Source of the DNA: Candidatus Zixiibacteriota bacterium
GTDB taxonomy: Bacteria > Zixibacteria > MSB-5A5 > DSPP01
Reading direction: 5' to 3'
Assembly: GCA_022614805.1 (NCBI GenBank)
Contig: JAKEHY010000038.1
Location: 124,001-188,000 of the forward strand
Length of the DNA stretch: 64,000 bases
Under the pieces are notes generated by a model that saw nothing but the letters and a program-made list of their open reading frames with translations, made no database searches and was not told where the DNA came from. Positions within the stretch are counted from its first letter, which is position 1, and every line of letters starts with the position of its first letter. Shown here piece by piece: positions 1-9,592 of this stretch. Made by a program: the position numbers and the translations under genes.

Positions 1-1705
1 GCCGTTCGGTTTCGGCCATCGCTTTTTTCATCGAATCGGTTATCGCATCCGCATACATCACCACTTCCCCCGCCCGGTTGCGGGCGGCCCGGCCGGCAAT
101 CTGAACCAACGAGCGCTCGGAGCGCAAAAATCCCTCTTTGTCGGCATCGAGAATGGCGACCAAGGAGACCTCCGGCAGGTCGAGCCCTTCCCGCAGCAGA
201 TTGATGCCGACCAGAACGTCGAATTCCGCCAGACGGAGGTCGCGCAGAATTTCGGTGCGCTCGATGGCGTCGATTTCGGCGTGCAAATAGCGCACCTTGA
301 TGCCCATCTGGGCGATATAGTCGGCCAGGTCTTCGGCCATACGCTTGGTCAGGGTGGTGACGAGAACCCGTTCCCCTTTGGCTATCCGCTTTCGAATCTC
401 CTCCAGCAGGTCATCCACCTGGCGGGCGAGCGGTTTGACCGTGATTTTCGGGTCGATTAAGCCGGTGGGGCGGATAATTTGTTCCACCACCACCCCCTCC
501 GATTTCTCCAGTTCCAAATCCCCCGGCGTGGCGGAAAGGTAAACGAACCGGGGAATCAAGGATTCGAATTCTTCAAAAAAGAGGGGGCGGTTGTCGAGGG
601 CGGAAGGGAGGCGGAAGCCGTATTCCACCAGGACCTCTTTTCTGGCCCGGTCGCCGTTGTACATCCCGCGAATCTGGGGGAGGGTTTGATGGGATTCGTC
701 GATGATGCAGAGAAAATCGTTCGGAAAGAAATCGAGGAGGGTGAAGGGCCTTTGCCCCGGCTTGCGCCCGGCCAGATGACGGGAGTAGTTCTCGATGCCG
801 GTGCAGTAGCCGACCTCCTTCATCATTTCGACGTCGAAGCGGGTGCGGGATTCAAGGCGCTGGGCCTCCAGCAGTTTTCCCTGTGAGCGGAAAAATTCCA
901 GCCGCTGGGCCAGTTCTTCTTCGATAGTCACGATGGCCCGCTCGATTTTGGGCATCGTGGTTACGAAGTGTTTGGCGGGATAGATGGAGGCCTTCTTTTT
1001 TTCCTCCAGCACCTCGCCCTTCAAAATGTCGATGACCGAGATTTTTTCGATTTCGTCGCCGAAGAACTCCACCCGAACGGCGTTCTCCTCGTAAGCCAAA
1101 TGTACCTCCACCACGTCGCCGCGCACGCGGAAACTTCCGCGACCGAATTCGAAGTCGTTGCGGTTGTAGTGGATGTCTATCAGCATTTTCAGAAACTTGT
1201 CCCGTTCGAGCCTTTGACCAACCTCGACGAAGACCATCATATCCCGATAATCCTCCGGCGAGCCCAAGCCGTAAATGCAGGAGACGGAGGCGACGATGAT
1301 GGTATCCTCCCTCTCCAAAAGGGAGCTGGTGGCGCGCAGACGCAGCCGGTCGATATCCTCGTTTATGGAAGTATCCTTTTCGATATAGGTGTCGGACTGG
1401 GGGACGTAGGCCTCCGGCTGGTAGTAGTCGTAGTAGCTGATGAAAAACTCAACGGCGTTTTTGGGGAAAAAGTTTTTCAGTTCGCCGTAAAGCTGGGCCG
1501 CCAAGGTCTTGTTGTGAGAAATGACCAGAGTCGGCTTTTGCACCGCCTCCACCACTTTGGCCATCGTGAAAGTTTTGCCGCTGCCGGTGACTCCGAGAAG
1601 GGTTTGATAGCGGCGGTTTTCCTTGATCCCCTTGGAGAGGGCTTCGATGGCCTGGGGCTGGTCCCCCTTCGGTTCGTAGGAGGAGATTACCTGAAAAAGC
1701 GGCAT
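1..1705 (-). CDS. uvrB: UvrABC excinuclease subunit B (3' end beyond window)
   Basis: UvrB is the damage-verifying, helicase-like subunit of nucleotide excision repair; it is loaded by UvrA and directs UvrC incision. The protein reads [17 protein letters not shown] from the ATG at 1703-1705 and stays open to base 1, so the C-terminus (including any UvrC-binding UVR motif) lies outside the window. Visible signatures are Walker A GVTGSGKT at residues 38-45, the beta-hairpin [12 protein letters not shown], a DESH helicase box and the C-terminal helicase stretch [20 protein letters not shown]. The next upstream ATG (1711-1713) runs straight into a stop, which fixes the start. The TPR gene ends 17 bases upstream on the same strand, so the two may be co-transcribed. 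Confidence 0.97.
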   Translation of the reverse strand, partial: MPLFQVISSYEPKGDQPQAIEALSKGIKENRRYQTLLGVTGSGKTFTMAKVVEAVQKPTLVISHNKTLAAQLYGELKNFFPKNAVEFFISYYDYYQPEAYVPQSDTYIEKDTSINEDIDRLRLRATSSLLEREDTIIVASVSCIYGLGSPEDYRDMMVFVEVGQRLERDKFLKMLIDIHYNRNDFEFGRGSFRVRGDVVEVHLAYEENAVRVEFFGDEIEKISVIDILKGEVLEEKKKASIYPAKHFVTTMPKIERAIVTIEEELAQRLEFFRSQGKLLEAQRLESRTRFDVEMMKEVGYCTGIENYSRHLAGRKPGQRPFTLLDFFPNDFLCIIDESHQTLPQIRGMYNGDRARKEVLVEYGFRLPSALDNRPLFFEEFESLIPRFVYLSATPGDLELEKSEGVVVEQIIRPTGLIDPKITVKPLARQVDDLLEEIRKRIAKGERVLVTTLTKRMAEDLADYIAQMGIKVRYLHAEIDAIERTEILRDLRLAEFDVLVGINLLREGLDLPEVSLVAILDADKEGFLRSERSLVQIAGRAARNRAGEVVMYADAITDSMKKAMAETER

Positions 1706-1722
1706 TATTTCATTGGTGCGAT

Positions 1723-2445
1723 TTAAAGCCCGACCATCTTTTTGAAATCCGGGTCGCTCCAGAGGGAGTTGAAAGCGCCGTCTTTCTGGGCTTCCATTTT
1801 GTAGAAGTCGCCGCCCCACTGGATGGCTTTTTCCAGGGCCGCGAGCGACTCGGTTTTCTTTCTCAACCGGGCATAGCAGCCGGACTGCCAAAAGAGAGCC
1901 CAGGGGTTGGCCGGGTTTAACTGGAGCGTTTTCTCGAAACTTTTGACCGCTTCGGAGTAGAAGCCGGTCTGGTTCTGGACTTTTCCCAGCCCTTCGTAGT
2001 TTTTGGGATACTTGGGGGCGGCGGCGATCCCTTTTTTGAAAATGTCGGCCGCCTCTTTGAACTGCTGGTGAAAAGCCAGGGTGGTGCCCCAGTTGAAATA
2101 GGCGTCGCCGTAGGCGGAGTCGATTTTTATCGCCTCCTGATATTTGGCAATCTCTTCTTCCGTGCGCCCCAGATTGGCCAGGGCCACGCCCCACTCCGTC
2201 CAAGCCTCGGGGAAGTTATGGCGCAGAGTAACGGTCCGTTTGAACTTCAAGACCGCCATGCGGTAGTTAGCGGAATCGCAGAGGGCCTTGGCCCAAGTGA
2301 AGTAATAGTCGGCGGAATCGGTTTTGGCCGGGGCCTTCGGCTTGGCCGGTTGTGACGCGGTGTTGCCGACCGCCGGTTTTTGCTCCTGCGCCGGGGCGGT
2401 TGAAAACCAGAAAAGAGCCGTCAAGATGAAAGTCGGGATTTTCAT
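1723..2445 (-). CDS. Exported tetratricopeptide-repeat protein
   Basis: A 240-residue protein with an N-terminal signal peptide ([20 protein letters not shown], cleavage likely near residue 20). A low-complexity Pro/Lys/Ala linker follows, then about four TPR units; typical positions are [36 protein letters not shown] and [18 protein letters not shown]. TPRs are protein-protein interaction scaffolds, so the partner cannot be told from sequence. There is no lipobox cysteine, so it is probably periplasmic and soluble. It sits just upstream of uvrB on the same strand, but no functional link is evident. Confidence 0.8.
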   Translation of the reverse strand: MKIPTFILTALFWFSTAPAQEQKPAVGNTASQPAKPKAPAKTDSADYYFTWAKALCDSANYRMAVLKFKRTVTLRHNFPEAWTEWGVALANLGRTEEEIAKYQEAIKIDSAYGDAYFNWGTTLAFHQQFKEAADIFKKGIAAAPKYPKNYEGLGKVQNQTGFYSEAVKSFEKTLQLNPANPWALFWQSGCYARLRKKTESLAALEKAIQWGGDFYKMEAQKDGAFNSLWSDPDFKKMVGL

Positions 2446-2546
2446 ATCAGCCTCCTAATATAACTGATTTCCGTGCATAAATCGTGCCCTGTGGATGAGA
2501 CGAAATAGGTTTTGACAAAGAAGCTTTTGGCCCGCTTTTTGGCAGC

Positions 2547-3329
2547 ATGGCCGGGATACTTTTAGCCATTGACATCGGGAACACCACCACCACGGCTGGG
2601 CTTTTTCGGGGTTCCCGGCTGGTGCTGTCCACCCGCTTACCTTCCCGACTGGACCTTGCTGTTGATGAGTGCGTGGAAATGCTTTCCTCGTTTTTTCAAA
2701 AAAGGGCATCGGCTATCCCCTCCCCCGAACAAGCGGTAATCTCTTCGGTGGTGCCGCGCCTGACACCTGTTTATACCAGTGCCATTGGGACAAAGTTCGG
2801 GGTGACTCCCATACTTGTTTCCGCAACTTTGCCGGTGGGACTTAAAATAGGGTACCGGCGGGTGGAGCAACTGGGGGCTGACCGGCTGGCGAACGCGGTG
2901 GCTGGATTTCACCTCTACGGCGGGCCTGTGGTGGTGGTCGATTTGGGGACGGCCACCAAGTTTGAGGTGGTCACCAAAAAAGGAGAGTATTTGGGGGGGG
3001 CCATCGGGCCGGGGGTGGAGACCGCCTCGGTGGATTTGGTCCGCAGGACGGCACTTTTGCCGAAAGTGGTTTTGAAAAGACCTAAAAGAGCCATCGGCCG
3101 GTCAACGGAGGAGGCCCTGCAGGCCGGCATCCTCATCGGGGCGGCGGGGGGGATTGACCGGATGGTGGCGGAAATCGAGACGGAATTGGGTGCCAAGGTC
3201 AAAGTCATCGCCACCGGCGGACTGGCAAAAACCGTGGCGGGATTGTCCAAGCGGATTCGAAGAGTTGACCCCGATTTGACGTTGAAGGGGCTACGGATTA
3301 TCGCCGAGCGGGTCGACCTCACCCCCTAA
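2547..3329 (+). CDS. coaX: Type III pantothenate kinase
   Basis: CoaX phosphorylates pantothenate, the first step of coenzyme A synthesis; the type III enzyme belongs to the ASKHA fold and usually needs a monovalent cation. The 260-residue length is normal. Three family motifs are clear: DIGNTTTTAGLF near residue 8 (phosphate-binding loop), GADRLANAVAGF near 107, and VVDLGTATKFEVV near 127 followed by GGAIGPGV. The ATG at 2547 is the only start compatible with the N-terminal motif. A hairpin repeat begins directly after the TAA stop. The gene is divergent from the TPR/uvrB pair across about 100 bases, which must hold both promoters. Confidence 0.95.
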   Translation: MAGILLAIDIGNTTTTAGLFRGSRLVLSTRLPSRLDLAVDECVEMLSSFFQKRASAIPSPEQAVISSVVPRLTPVYTSAIGTKFGVTPILVSATLPVGLKIGYRRVEQLGADRLANAVAGFHLYGGPVVVVDLGTATKFEVVTKKGEYLGGAIGPGVETASVDLVRRTALLPKVVLKRPKRAIGRSTEEALQAGILIGAAGGIDRMVAEIETELGAKVKVIATGGLAKTVAGLSKRIRRVDPDLTLKGLRIIAERVDLTP

Positions 3330-3411
3330 CCCCCTCTCCGTAAACGGAGAGGGGGAATGGAAACCTGAAGGTTTCCGCTACCAAGAACATAAAGGCGTAT
3401 TGCAATACGCC
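3330..3411. repeat. Cluster of three palindromic intergenic repeats
   Basis: Three hairpins lie back to back after coaX: an 11-bp stem CCCCCTCTCCG/CGGAGAGGGGG at 3330-3355, GGAAACCT-GA-AGGTTTCC at 3359-3376, and the perfect palindrome GGCGTATTGCAATACGCC at 3394-3411 followed by CCTACA. The second has a near copy at 38247-38264. The first could double as a terminator for coaX but lacks a good T-run. Confidence 0.75.
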
Positions 3412-3648
3412 CCTACATTTGTGCGTTTGCTTGCACAGCGAATTTTTGCCCATCCGTCGCCAATTTTCGCCGGTTTGAAACAAGGCAAAAAGTATGGGAA
3501 ATCCCCCATACCGTAATCGGTTTCTCTGCAACCGATTATCAGGAATTTCAAAGGCGATTTTTCAGGCGAATTTTCCTCTCTCATTTCGAGCGCTATGGCA
3601 TACCGGTTGCAAATTGCGAGAAGCGGAGGGTGAAAGGGAAAATGGGGA
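3412..3648. other. Intergenic stretch without a recognisable gene
   Basis: Together with the repeat cluster just before it, this makes a gap of about 320 bases between coaX and the next gene. I see no coding signal; short frames here have no family resemblance. The end of the gap and the first codons of the next gene (about 3690-3735) look like another dispersed repeat (TCTCCGACCCGCGAGCGGGG). Confidence 0.5.
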
Positions 3649-4272
3649 ATGCTTTCAAACGGAATTGCGCCGGGGTTTACGCCGGAAAAAATGCGCCTTC
3701 TCTCCGACCCGCGAGCGGGGAAAGATGAGGGTGGGTACTACATCCTTTCCGTCAACGAGAACGTAAAAGTTCACTTTGCCGACTATTATCGCTTTCTGGA
3801 GCAGGTTGAAATCCGCTGTTTGGAGGAAAAACAGACCTTAAACGCCAAGCTGGCAAGCATTGACCCAAGGATGACCGAGACGGCCGCCTATTACCGGGCC
3901 CGCAAGGTCATCGTGGACGTGGTGTTGAAAACCGTGTACGCTTTTTATCCCGAATCCGGGAACCTGGCGGTGGTGATGACCCCCTGGTGCTTCGGCACGG
4001 TGGTTCTGGAGCGGGTGGAAATTTACAAGGAAAGGCTGGCCAAGGGGGAAACGACCGACCCGAACATTCCCGACTTTCCGTTTTACGTGGTGAAATACGT
4101 GGAGGAGATTTACAAGCGGACGCTCTTGGAGCTTTTTGAGTTCCCGGAAAAGGCCTTTTCGATGCGCTGGCAGTACACGGAGCTTTTGAAGCGCTATTCC
4201 AAGGTGCTTTCCAACGTCACCACGTCCCTGCAGAACATTTTGTCCATCGTCAAAAAGGAGAAAAACCCCTAA
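3649..4272 (+). CDS. Conserved-looking hypothetical protein
   Basis: A 207-residue protein I cannot assign. No signal peptide or membrane segment is visible. The body is mixed helical, rich in Tyr, Glu and Lys, with a distinctive middle (VVMTPWCFGTVVLERVEIY) and a helical C-terminus ending VKKEKNP. The first ATG in frame is 3649, but residues about 8-25 (PEKMRLLSDPRAGKDEGG) overlap repeat-like DNA, so the true start may be the ATG at 3691. A strong terminator follows 40 bases after the stop, which supports a real transcription unit. Function unknown. Confidence 0.6.
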   Translation: MLSNGIAPGFTPEKMRLLSDPRAGKDEGGYYILSVNENVKVHFADYYRFLEQVEIRCLEEKQTLNAKLASIDPRMTETAAYYRARKVIVDVVLKTVYAFYPESGNLAVVMTPWCFGTVVLERVEIYKERLAKGETTDPNIPDFPFYVVKYVEEIYKRTLLELFEFPEKAFSMRWQYTELLKRYSKVLSNVTTSLQNILSIVKKEKNP

Positions 4273-4310
4273 GCTTTTTCCTCCCTTGGCTCTTGCTCGG
4301 AACAATGAGC

Positions 4311-4358
4311 AAAAAGGGCTTTCCGACTCCCCTCCTCCGGAAGGCCCTTTTTTGTTTT
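4311..4358 (+). terminator. Rho-independent terminator
   Basis: AAAAAGGGCTTTCCG pairs with CGGAAGGCCCTTTTTT around a short C/T-rich loop, and the 3' arm ends in a T-run (TTTTTTGTTTT). It lies between the unknown gene and lysS, so it isolates lysS from upstream transcription. Confidence 0.85.
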
Positions 4359-4441
4359 AGTTATGAAAGTCGATTACTGCAATCGTTATTGATAGCGGTT
4401 TTTCTTGACTACCCTTGCAAATCCCCTAATATTCGCCGTCT

Positions 4442-5959
4442 ATGGCGGATTTGCCGGAGCAGTCAAAAGGGCAGGAACACTATGAGCGGCCGTTGGATGA
4501 GCTTTTGGCACACCGGCGGGAAAAGCTGGCGCGGCTGGTCGCAAGGGGAATAAACCCCTATCCCTACAAGTTCGAGCGGACGCATTTTTCGGAGGAGATA
4601 AAATCCAGCTTCGCGGCCCTCGAAGAAAAAGAGGTCAAAGTAGCTGGGCGGATTCGCTCGTTTCGGGAACACGGCAAGTCCACCTTTTTTCACATTCAAG
4701 ACGACCTGGGGCAGATTCAAATCTACGCCAAAGCGGATGTTCTAGGTCAACAGTATGAGTTGTTGAATGATTTGGACATCGGCGATTTTGTCGGCATCAC
4801 TGGGGTGGTTTTCAAAACCCACAAGGGGGAGATTTCCGTCCGGGCGGCTAAATTGGAGATTTTGGCCAAGTCGCTGCGCCCCCTGCCGGAAAAATGGCAC
4901 GGGCTTAAGGATGTGGAGCTGCGCTACCGCCAGCGTTACGTCGATTTAATCGCCACCTCGGGCGTAAAGGAGGTTTTTGTCCAGCGGACGGCCATCTACC
5001 GGGCGATGCGGGAGTATCTGGACGGACAGGGCTTTTTGGAAGTGGAAACGCCGATTCTGCAGCCCCTCTACGGGGGGGCGGCAGCCAGGCCTTTCAAAAC
5101 CTTCCACAATGCGCTCGGCATTCCCCTCTTCTTACGGATTGCGGATGAGCTGTACCTGAAGCGGCTCATCGTCGGCGGATACGAAAAGGTGTACGAAGTC
5201 TGCAAGGATTTCCGCAACGAGGGTTTAAGCCGTTTCCACAACCCGGAGTTTTCGATGATGGAGCTGTACTGGGCCTACCACGACTACCGGGATATAATGA
5301 AGCTGACCAAGAGCCTTATCGTTCATATCGCGCAAAAAGTTTTGGGCAAGCTGGAAGTGCCCCATCAGGGGAAAACCATCAACCTGGCGGGGGAATGGAA
5401 GGAGATTTCACTTTTGGATTCCATCCAGGAAGCGACCGGGCTGGACTGTCTGAAAATGGACGAAAAAGGATTGGCTGCCGCCGTTAGGAAAATGGGATTG
5501 GAGGTGCCGGCCAATCCGACCTGGGGGGTTTTGGTCGATATTCTCTTTTCCGAAAAGGTGCAGCCCGGCCTCTTGGCGCCCACGTTCGTGACCGATTACC
5601 CGGCGGAGATTTCTCCTTTGGCAAAGAAACATCGGAGCAATCCCCGGCTCACCGAGCGGTTTGAGCTTTTTATAATGGGACAGGAGATGGCCAATGCCTT
5701 CTCCGAGCTGAACGACCCCATCGACCAGCGGGAGCGGTTTGCCTCCCAGTTGGCCCAGAAGGAGAAAGGGTACGAAGAAGCGCACGTTTTGGATGAGGAT
5801 TATTTGAACGCGCTCGAGTTCGGGATGCCTCCCACAGGCGGATTAGGGGTGGGGCTGGACCGACTGGTGATGTTTTTGACCGACCAGGGCTCCATCCGGG
5901 ACGTGCTCTTCTTCCCGCAGATGCGCCCCACCGATTCCGAAAGCCCGGAGGGAACATAG
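4442..5959 (+). CDS. lysS: Lysyl-tRNA synthetase, class II
   Basis: Charges tRNA-Lys with lysine in the cytoplasm. At 505 residues it has the standard layout: an N-terminal OB-fold anticodon-binding domain (about 55-165, VKVAGRIRSFREHGKSTFFHIQD) and a class II catalytic core. Motif 2 reads FRNEGLSRFHNPEFSMMELY and motif 3 reads GGLGVGLDRLVMFLTD. The ATG at 4442 gives the expected N-terminal helix with the usual class II entry (LLAHRREKLARLVARGINPYP). The stop TAG overlaps the next gene's GTG by one base, so it is the first gene of a co-directional run into lolC/lolD-like genes. Confidence 0.97.
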   Translation: MADLPEQSKGQEHYERPLDELLAHRREKLARLVARGINPYPYKFERTHFSEEIKSSFAALEEKEVKVAGRIRSFREHGKSTFFHIQDDLGQIQIYAKADVLGQQYELLNDLDIGDFVGITGVVFKTHKGEISVRAAKLEILAKSLRPLPEKWHGLKDVELRYRQRYVDLIATSGVKEVFVQRTAIYRAMREYLDGQGFLEVETPILQPLYGGAAARPFKTFHNALGIPLFLRIADELYLKRLIVGGYEKVYEVCKDFRNEGLSRFHNPEFSMMELYWAYHDYRDIMKLTKSLIVHIAQKVLGKLEVPHQGKTINLAGEWKEISLLDSIQEATGLDCLKMDEKGLAAAVRKMGLEVPANPTWGVLVDILFSEKVQPGLLAPTFVTDYPAEISPLAKKHRSNPRLTERFELFIMGQEMANAFSELNDPIDQRERFASQLAQKEKGYEEAHVLDEDYLNALEFGMPPTGGLGVGLDRLVMFLTDQGSIRDVLFFPQMRPTDSESPEGT

Positions 5960-7191
5960 TGCGGTGGGAGTTTCTGGTGGCGGGGCGCTACTTCCGTTCC
6001 CGCCACCGGGAGCGGTTTGTCTCGGCCACCAGCTTCATTTCCATCGGGGGGATTGCCGTCGGGGTGGCGGCCCTCCTTTTTGTTTTGTCGATGATGAACG
6101 GCTTCGAGGCGGAAGTGAAAGACCGGATATTGGGCACCACCGCCGACGTCGCCATCTTCACCTCCGGCGATGTGGGACTGACCGACTGGCAGAGACTGGA
6201 TTCGCTTTTGCAATCGCTGCCCGGGTTCGTTTCCCGCGCCCCTTTCGTCTATTACAAGGCCGCGGTCTCCTCCCGGCTGGAAAACGACGGCATCATAGTG
6301 CGGGGAATTTTGCCGGAAGAGGAGCCGAAGGCGACCAAAATTGCAGACCGAATTGTCGCGGGAGATTTCAGTTTGGCAGCCAGCCCCGATTCCCTGCCAA
6401 AGATTCTGCTGGGAAAAGGACTGGCCCAAAGGCTGGGGGTGACGCTCGGCGACTCGGTTTTGCTCTTTTCCCTGCGGGGGCAGGTCTTTTTGGGGGGGAG
6501 CGTTTCCCCCAAGGTGAAAAAGTTTCAGATGTCCGGAATTTTCGAGACCGGGATGTACGAATACGACGCCAATTTAGCCTACATCCATTTGACCAAGGCG
6601 CAGGAGTTGTTCGATTTCGAAGGACGGGTGACCGGTTTGCAGATTCGGCTCTCCAACCCGGACGAGGCGGAACGGTATTCGGAAACGTTGAACCAGTTTT
6701 TGCCTTCCCCGGCCTATTCCGTTTCCTGGCAGGAGATGCACAAAAACCTTTTTTCCTGGATGAGCCTGGAAAAATATGCGATGTTCGTGGCCTTGAGCTT
6801 AATCGTCGCCGTGGCGGCCTTCAGCATCGTGTCCTCCTTGGTAATGCTGGTCTTGGAAAAGAAAAAGGAGATTGGGATTTTAGTGGCGATGGGGGCCACG
6901 GCGCAAAACATTCGTTTTGTTTTTATGACTTTGGGGACCGGTCTCGGAATTTTGGGGATTTTCTTCGGCAATTTGTTGGGATACACCCTGGCCTGGCTGC
7001 AGTACAAATACCACATCATCCGGCTGCCGGCGGAAATTTACTTCATCGATTTTCTGCCGGTCGGTTTCAAGCTGGCGGATTTCGCGGCCGTTTCCATCGC
7101 GGCCATTTTACTTTCGTTTCTGGCCACTTTGTACCCGGCCAAAAAAGCGGCGTCGCTCCCCGCCGTGGAGGCGATTCGTGCGGGCGGATAA
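5959..7191 (+). CDS. lolC: LolC/LolE-type lipoprotein-releasing ABC permease
   Basis: Inner-membrane permease of the Lol system, which extracts outer-membrane-destined lipoproteins. The 410-residue protein has the family N-terminus (FLVAGRYFRSRHRERFVSAT) leading into a first membrane helix with GIAVGVAALLFVLSMMNGF. A large periplasmic domain of about 200 residues follows, then three C-terminal helices in the FtsX fold, ending PAKKAASLPAVEAIRAGG. The start is GTG at 5959, overlapping the lysS stop. The neighbouring ATPase at 7306 is its obvious partner. Only one permease is present, so it may work as a homodimer; whether it is LolC, LolE or a merged LolF-like form cannot be settled here. Confidence 0.88.
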   Translation: MRWEFLVAGRYFRSRHRERFVSATSFISIGGIAVGVAALLFVLSMMNGFEAEVKDRILGTTADVAIFTSGDVGLTDWQRLDSLLQSLPGFVSRAPFVYYKAAVSSRLENDGIIVRGILPEEEPKATKIADRIVAGDFSLAASPDSLPKILLGKGLAQRLGVTLGDSVLLFSLRGQVFLGGSVSPKVKKFQMSGIFETGMYEYDANLAYIHLTKAQELFDFEGRVTGLQIRLSNPDEAERYSETLNQFLPSPAYSVSWQEMHKNLFSWMSLEKYAMFVALSLIVAVAAFSIVSSLVMLVLEKKKEIGILVAMGATAQNIRFVFMTLGTGLGILGIFFGNLLGYTLAWLQYKYHIIRLPAEIYFIDFLPVGFKLADFAAVSIAAILLSFLATLYPAKKAASLPAVEAIRAGG

Positions 7192-7305
7192 AGGAAACTC
7201 TTTTTCGGGCGACAATAAAGAAAGAGGCCGGCGGCGGGCAGACGATGCTCGAGCAATGCGGGAGGGCTGGCTTGACGGGGGTTTTTCGGGAGGACATATT
7301 TAAAA

Positions 7306-7977
7306 ATGCCAGTTTTGGAGGCGGTTGGTTTGAAAAAATCGTATGCTGTGGCGACCGGCCGGCTGGTAGTCCTGGAAGGGCTCGACTTTTCGGTCGAACC
7401 GGGGGAGATGGTGGCGGTGGTGGGGGCCTCCGGCGTGGGAAAAACGACTTTGTTGAACCTGTTGGGGCTTATGGATCAATCGGAGGAAGGAGAAATTTTC
7501 TTGGACAACGAATCCATCGGCAAGTTTTCACCCCACAAGCAGGCGGAGACCCGCAACCGGAAATTCGGATTTATCTTCCAATTTCATCATTTGCTGGCCG
7601 ATTTCACGGCCGGCGAAAATGCCGCCTTTCCCCTTTTGATGCGGGGGGAACCGAAGGCTTCGGCGCTCGCCGCCGCCGCCCGCTACCTGGAGCGGCTGGG
7701 GCTCTCGAAAAAAGCGGACGAGCCGGTGTATAATCTTTCGGGAGGAGAGGCCCAGCGGGTGGCGGTGGCAAGGGCTCTGGCCGGAGACCCGCGGGTGGTT
7801 TTTGCCGACGAGCCGACCGGAAATTTGGACGTCGCCACCGCCGGGGAACTGCACGGGCTGTTTTCCGAGTTAAAAAGAGAAGGACAGACCTTCGTGGTCG
7901 CAACCCACAATCCGGGTCTGGCCCGCCGGGCCGACCGGGTTTTGGAATTGAAAGATAGAAAGCTGGTGTTAGTTTAG
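7306..7977 (+). CDS. lolD: LolD-type ABC transporter ATPase
   Basis: ATPase subunit that powers lipoprotein release with the preceding permease. The 223 residues contain Walker A GASGVGKTT (40-48), Q-loop FQFHHLLADF, signature LSGGEAQRVAVARAL and Walker B VVFADEPTGNLD. The LLADFTAGENAAFPL region is typical of the LolD/MacB/FtsE group. The gap to the permease is 114 bases but holds no terminator. A GGGAGGA site precedes the ATG at 7306 by about 11 bases. The stop codon abuts the mcsA ATG, so translation of mcsA is likely coupled. Confidence 0.9.
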   Translation: MPVLEAVGLKKSYAVATGRLVVLEGLDFSVEPGEMVAVVGASGVGKTTLLNLLGLMDQSEEGEIFLDNESIGKFSPHKQAETRNRKFGFIFQFHHLLADFTAGENAAFPLLMRGEPKASALAAAARYLERLGLSKKADEPVYNLSGGEAQRVAVARALAGDPRVVFADEPTGNLDVATAGELHGLFSELKREGQTFVVATHNPGLARRADRVLELKDRKLVLV

Positions 7978-8481
7978 ATGCTCTGTCAGGAATGCGGAAA
8001 GACCGAGGCGGGCGTGCATCTGACCCAAATCGTGAACAACAAAAAGACGGTTTTGAACCTCTGCCGGGAGTGCGCCGAAAGGCGGGGGATGACCGCCAAT
8101 CCGCTGGTGCAGGTCCCCTTCCCCCTGGCGGAGATTTTATCCTCGATGATGGGGGAGGCGCCGGAAAAGAAAAAGGGGCGGGGCGGCGAGACCCGCTGCC
8201 CCGGCTGCGGCTTCACCTTCGCCGAGTTTTCCAAGGTGGGGCGGTTCGGCTGCGGCCAGTGCTACCGGGCCTTCCAGCCGCAGGTTTCCGACCTCTTGCG
8301 GAGAATCCACGGCTCCACCCGCCACATCGGGCGGAAGCCCACGCAGGAGCCGGAAATCGACACCGTTTTGATAGAGGAAAAAAGACTGGAAGATGAGCTG
8401 AAAAAGGCGATTGCGGCCGAGGATTTTGAAAAAGCGGCCCGGCTGCGGGACCGGATAAAAACACTGATGAGGCAAGACTGA
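7978..8481 (+). CDS. mcsA: Protein-arginine kinase activator McsA
   Basis: McsA binds zinc and activates the arginine kinase McsB. The 167-residue protein shows four CxxC pairs (C3/C6, C29/C32, C74/C77, C92/C95), enough for two zinc sites. It ends in a UVR motif (LEDELKKAIAAEDFEKAARLR), the helical hairpin shared with UvrB/UvrC and ClpC. Length and layout match Firmicutes McsA (about 180 residues). The ATG immediately follows the lolD stop, and mcsB starts one base after its stop. The identity of mcsB and clpC just downstream supports the call strongly. Confidence 0.93.
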   Translation: MLCQECGKTEAGVHLTQIVNNKKTVLNLCRECAERRGMTANPLVQVPFPLAEILSSMMGEAPEKKKGRGGETRCPGCGFTFAEFSKVGRFGCGQCYRAFQPQVSDLLRRIHGSTRHIGRKPTQEPEIDTVLIEEKRLEDELKKAIAAEDFEKAARLRDRIKTLMRQD

Positions 8482-8482
8482 T

Positions 8483-9574
8483 ATGTTCGAAGAGCTTTCC
8501 TCCAAACCGGCGGCCTGGCTTTCCGGGGCGGGCCCCCAGGCCGGCATCGTTTTATCCTCGCGGGTGCGGCTGGCGCGCAACCTCCTCCGCTGCAAATTCC
8601 CCCCCGCCGCCGACGTTGAATTACGGCGCAAAGTGGTCGGCGAAGTCCGCTCCGCCATCGAGCGCTCGATTCTCCTAAAGAGCGGGAAGTTTTTCCAGAA
8701 CGGGGACTTGGGGGGGATGGACCGGGATTTTTTGGTGGAGCGGCATGTCATCTCGCCCGAGTTTATGAAGGCGGGGGAGGGACACGGGCTGTATTTGGGG
8801 GAGGATGAATCGCTTTCGGTGATGGTCAACGAAGAGGACCACCTGCGGATTCAGGCTTTGACCTCCGGTCTGGAAGTGGGAAGGGCCCACGAGCTGGCGA
8901 CCCAGGCGGATGCCGAGCTTTCCGCCAATCTGGTCTTTGATTATGACGAGGAATTCGGCTATCTGACCGCCTGCCCCACCAACGTCGGCACGGGGCTGCG
9001 CGCCTCCGTTCTCATCCACCTGCCGGCTTTGGTTTTGACCCGGGAAATCGATTCGGTCATCAACCGGGTGACCAAGGTGGGCTGGGCGGTGCGGGGTTTT
9101 TACGGGGAGGGAACCGACGTTTTGGGGAATCTTTTGCAGCTCTCCAACCAGACCACCCTCGGACGCTCGGAGCAAGAGGTTTTGGAAGGTCTCGAAAAAG
9201 TGACCCGCCAGGTCATCGAGTATGAAGAAAGCGCCCGCTACGTTCTCTTGCGGGATGCCAAGGAGCAAATCGAAGACAAAATCTGGCGGGCTTACGGGAT
9301 TTTGCGCTTCGCCCGGGTTTTGACCTCCGGCGAGGTGATGAATCTGCTTTCGGCCGTGCGGCTGGGGCTGGGGATGGGGGTCTTGAAGGAGATTCCCCTG
9401 GGGCTGGTGAACGAGCTTTTGCTTCTGTGCCAGCCGGCCCATCTGCAGAAGTTCGCCGGGCGGGAAATGGAGCCGGGGGAACGGGACGCCGTGCGGGCGG
9501 AGTTGGCCCGCGCCCGCATCGAAAAAGCCCTGTCGGGGGGCGCTAACGGTCCGGGGAACTCCAAGACGGCTTAA
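8483..9574 (+). CDS. mcsB: Protein-arginine kinase McsB
   Basis: McsB phosphorylates arginine side chains, marking proteins for ClpC/ClpP degradation. The protein (363 residues, normal length) has the guanido-kinase catalytic fold: SSRVRLARNL at 25-34, the catalytic loop NEEDHLRIQ at 116-124, CPTNVGTGLRAS with Cys at 164, and YGEGTDVLGNLLQLSNQTTLG from about 207. The short N-terminus, lacking the creatine-kinase N-domain, separates it from metabolic guanido kinases. The C-terminal region (LTSGEVMNLLSAVRLGLGMG) matches the McsB-specific domain. It is flanked by mcsA and clpC as in Bacillus, but no ctsR repressor gene is present. Confidence 0.95.
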   Translation: MFEELSSKPAAWLSGAGPQAGIVLSSRVRLARNLLRCKFPPAADVELRRKVVGEVRSAIERSILLKSGKFFQNGDLGGMDRDFLVERHVISPEFMKAGEGHGLYLGEDESLSVMVNEEDHLRIQALTSGLEVGRAHELATQADAELSANLVFDYDEEFGYLTACPTNVGTGLRASVLIHLPALVLTREIDSVINRVTKVGWAVRGFYGEGTDVLGNLLQLSNQTTLGRSEQEVLEGLEKVTRQVIEYEESARYVLLRDAKEQIEDKIWRAYGILRFARVLTSGEVMNLLSAVRLGLGMGVLKEIPLGLVNELLLLCQPAHLQKFAGREMEPGERDAVRAELARARIEKALSGGANGPGNSKTA

Positions 9575-9592
9575 GGGGTTTTAGTTTTCAGA

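Noticed and set aside
3330-3411. CRISPR array candidate among the repeats
   Set aside because: The hairpins differ from each other, are not evenly spaced and have no spacers; no cas gene is present.
5964-7733. 589-residue open frame on the plus strand, overlapping the Lol permease and ATPase genes
   Set aside because: Composition is Gly/Arg/Phe-rich and shows no family motif; the +0 frame there encodes clear LolC- and LolD-like proteins. It is a codon-bias shadow.
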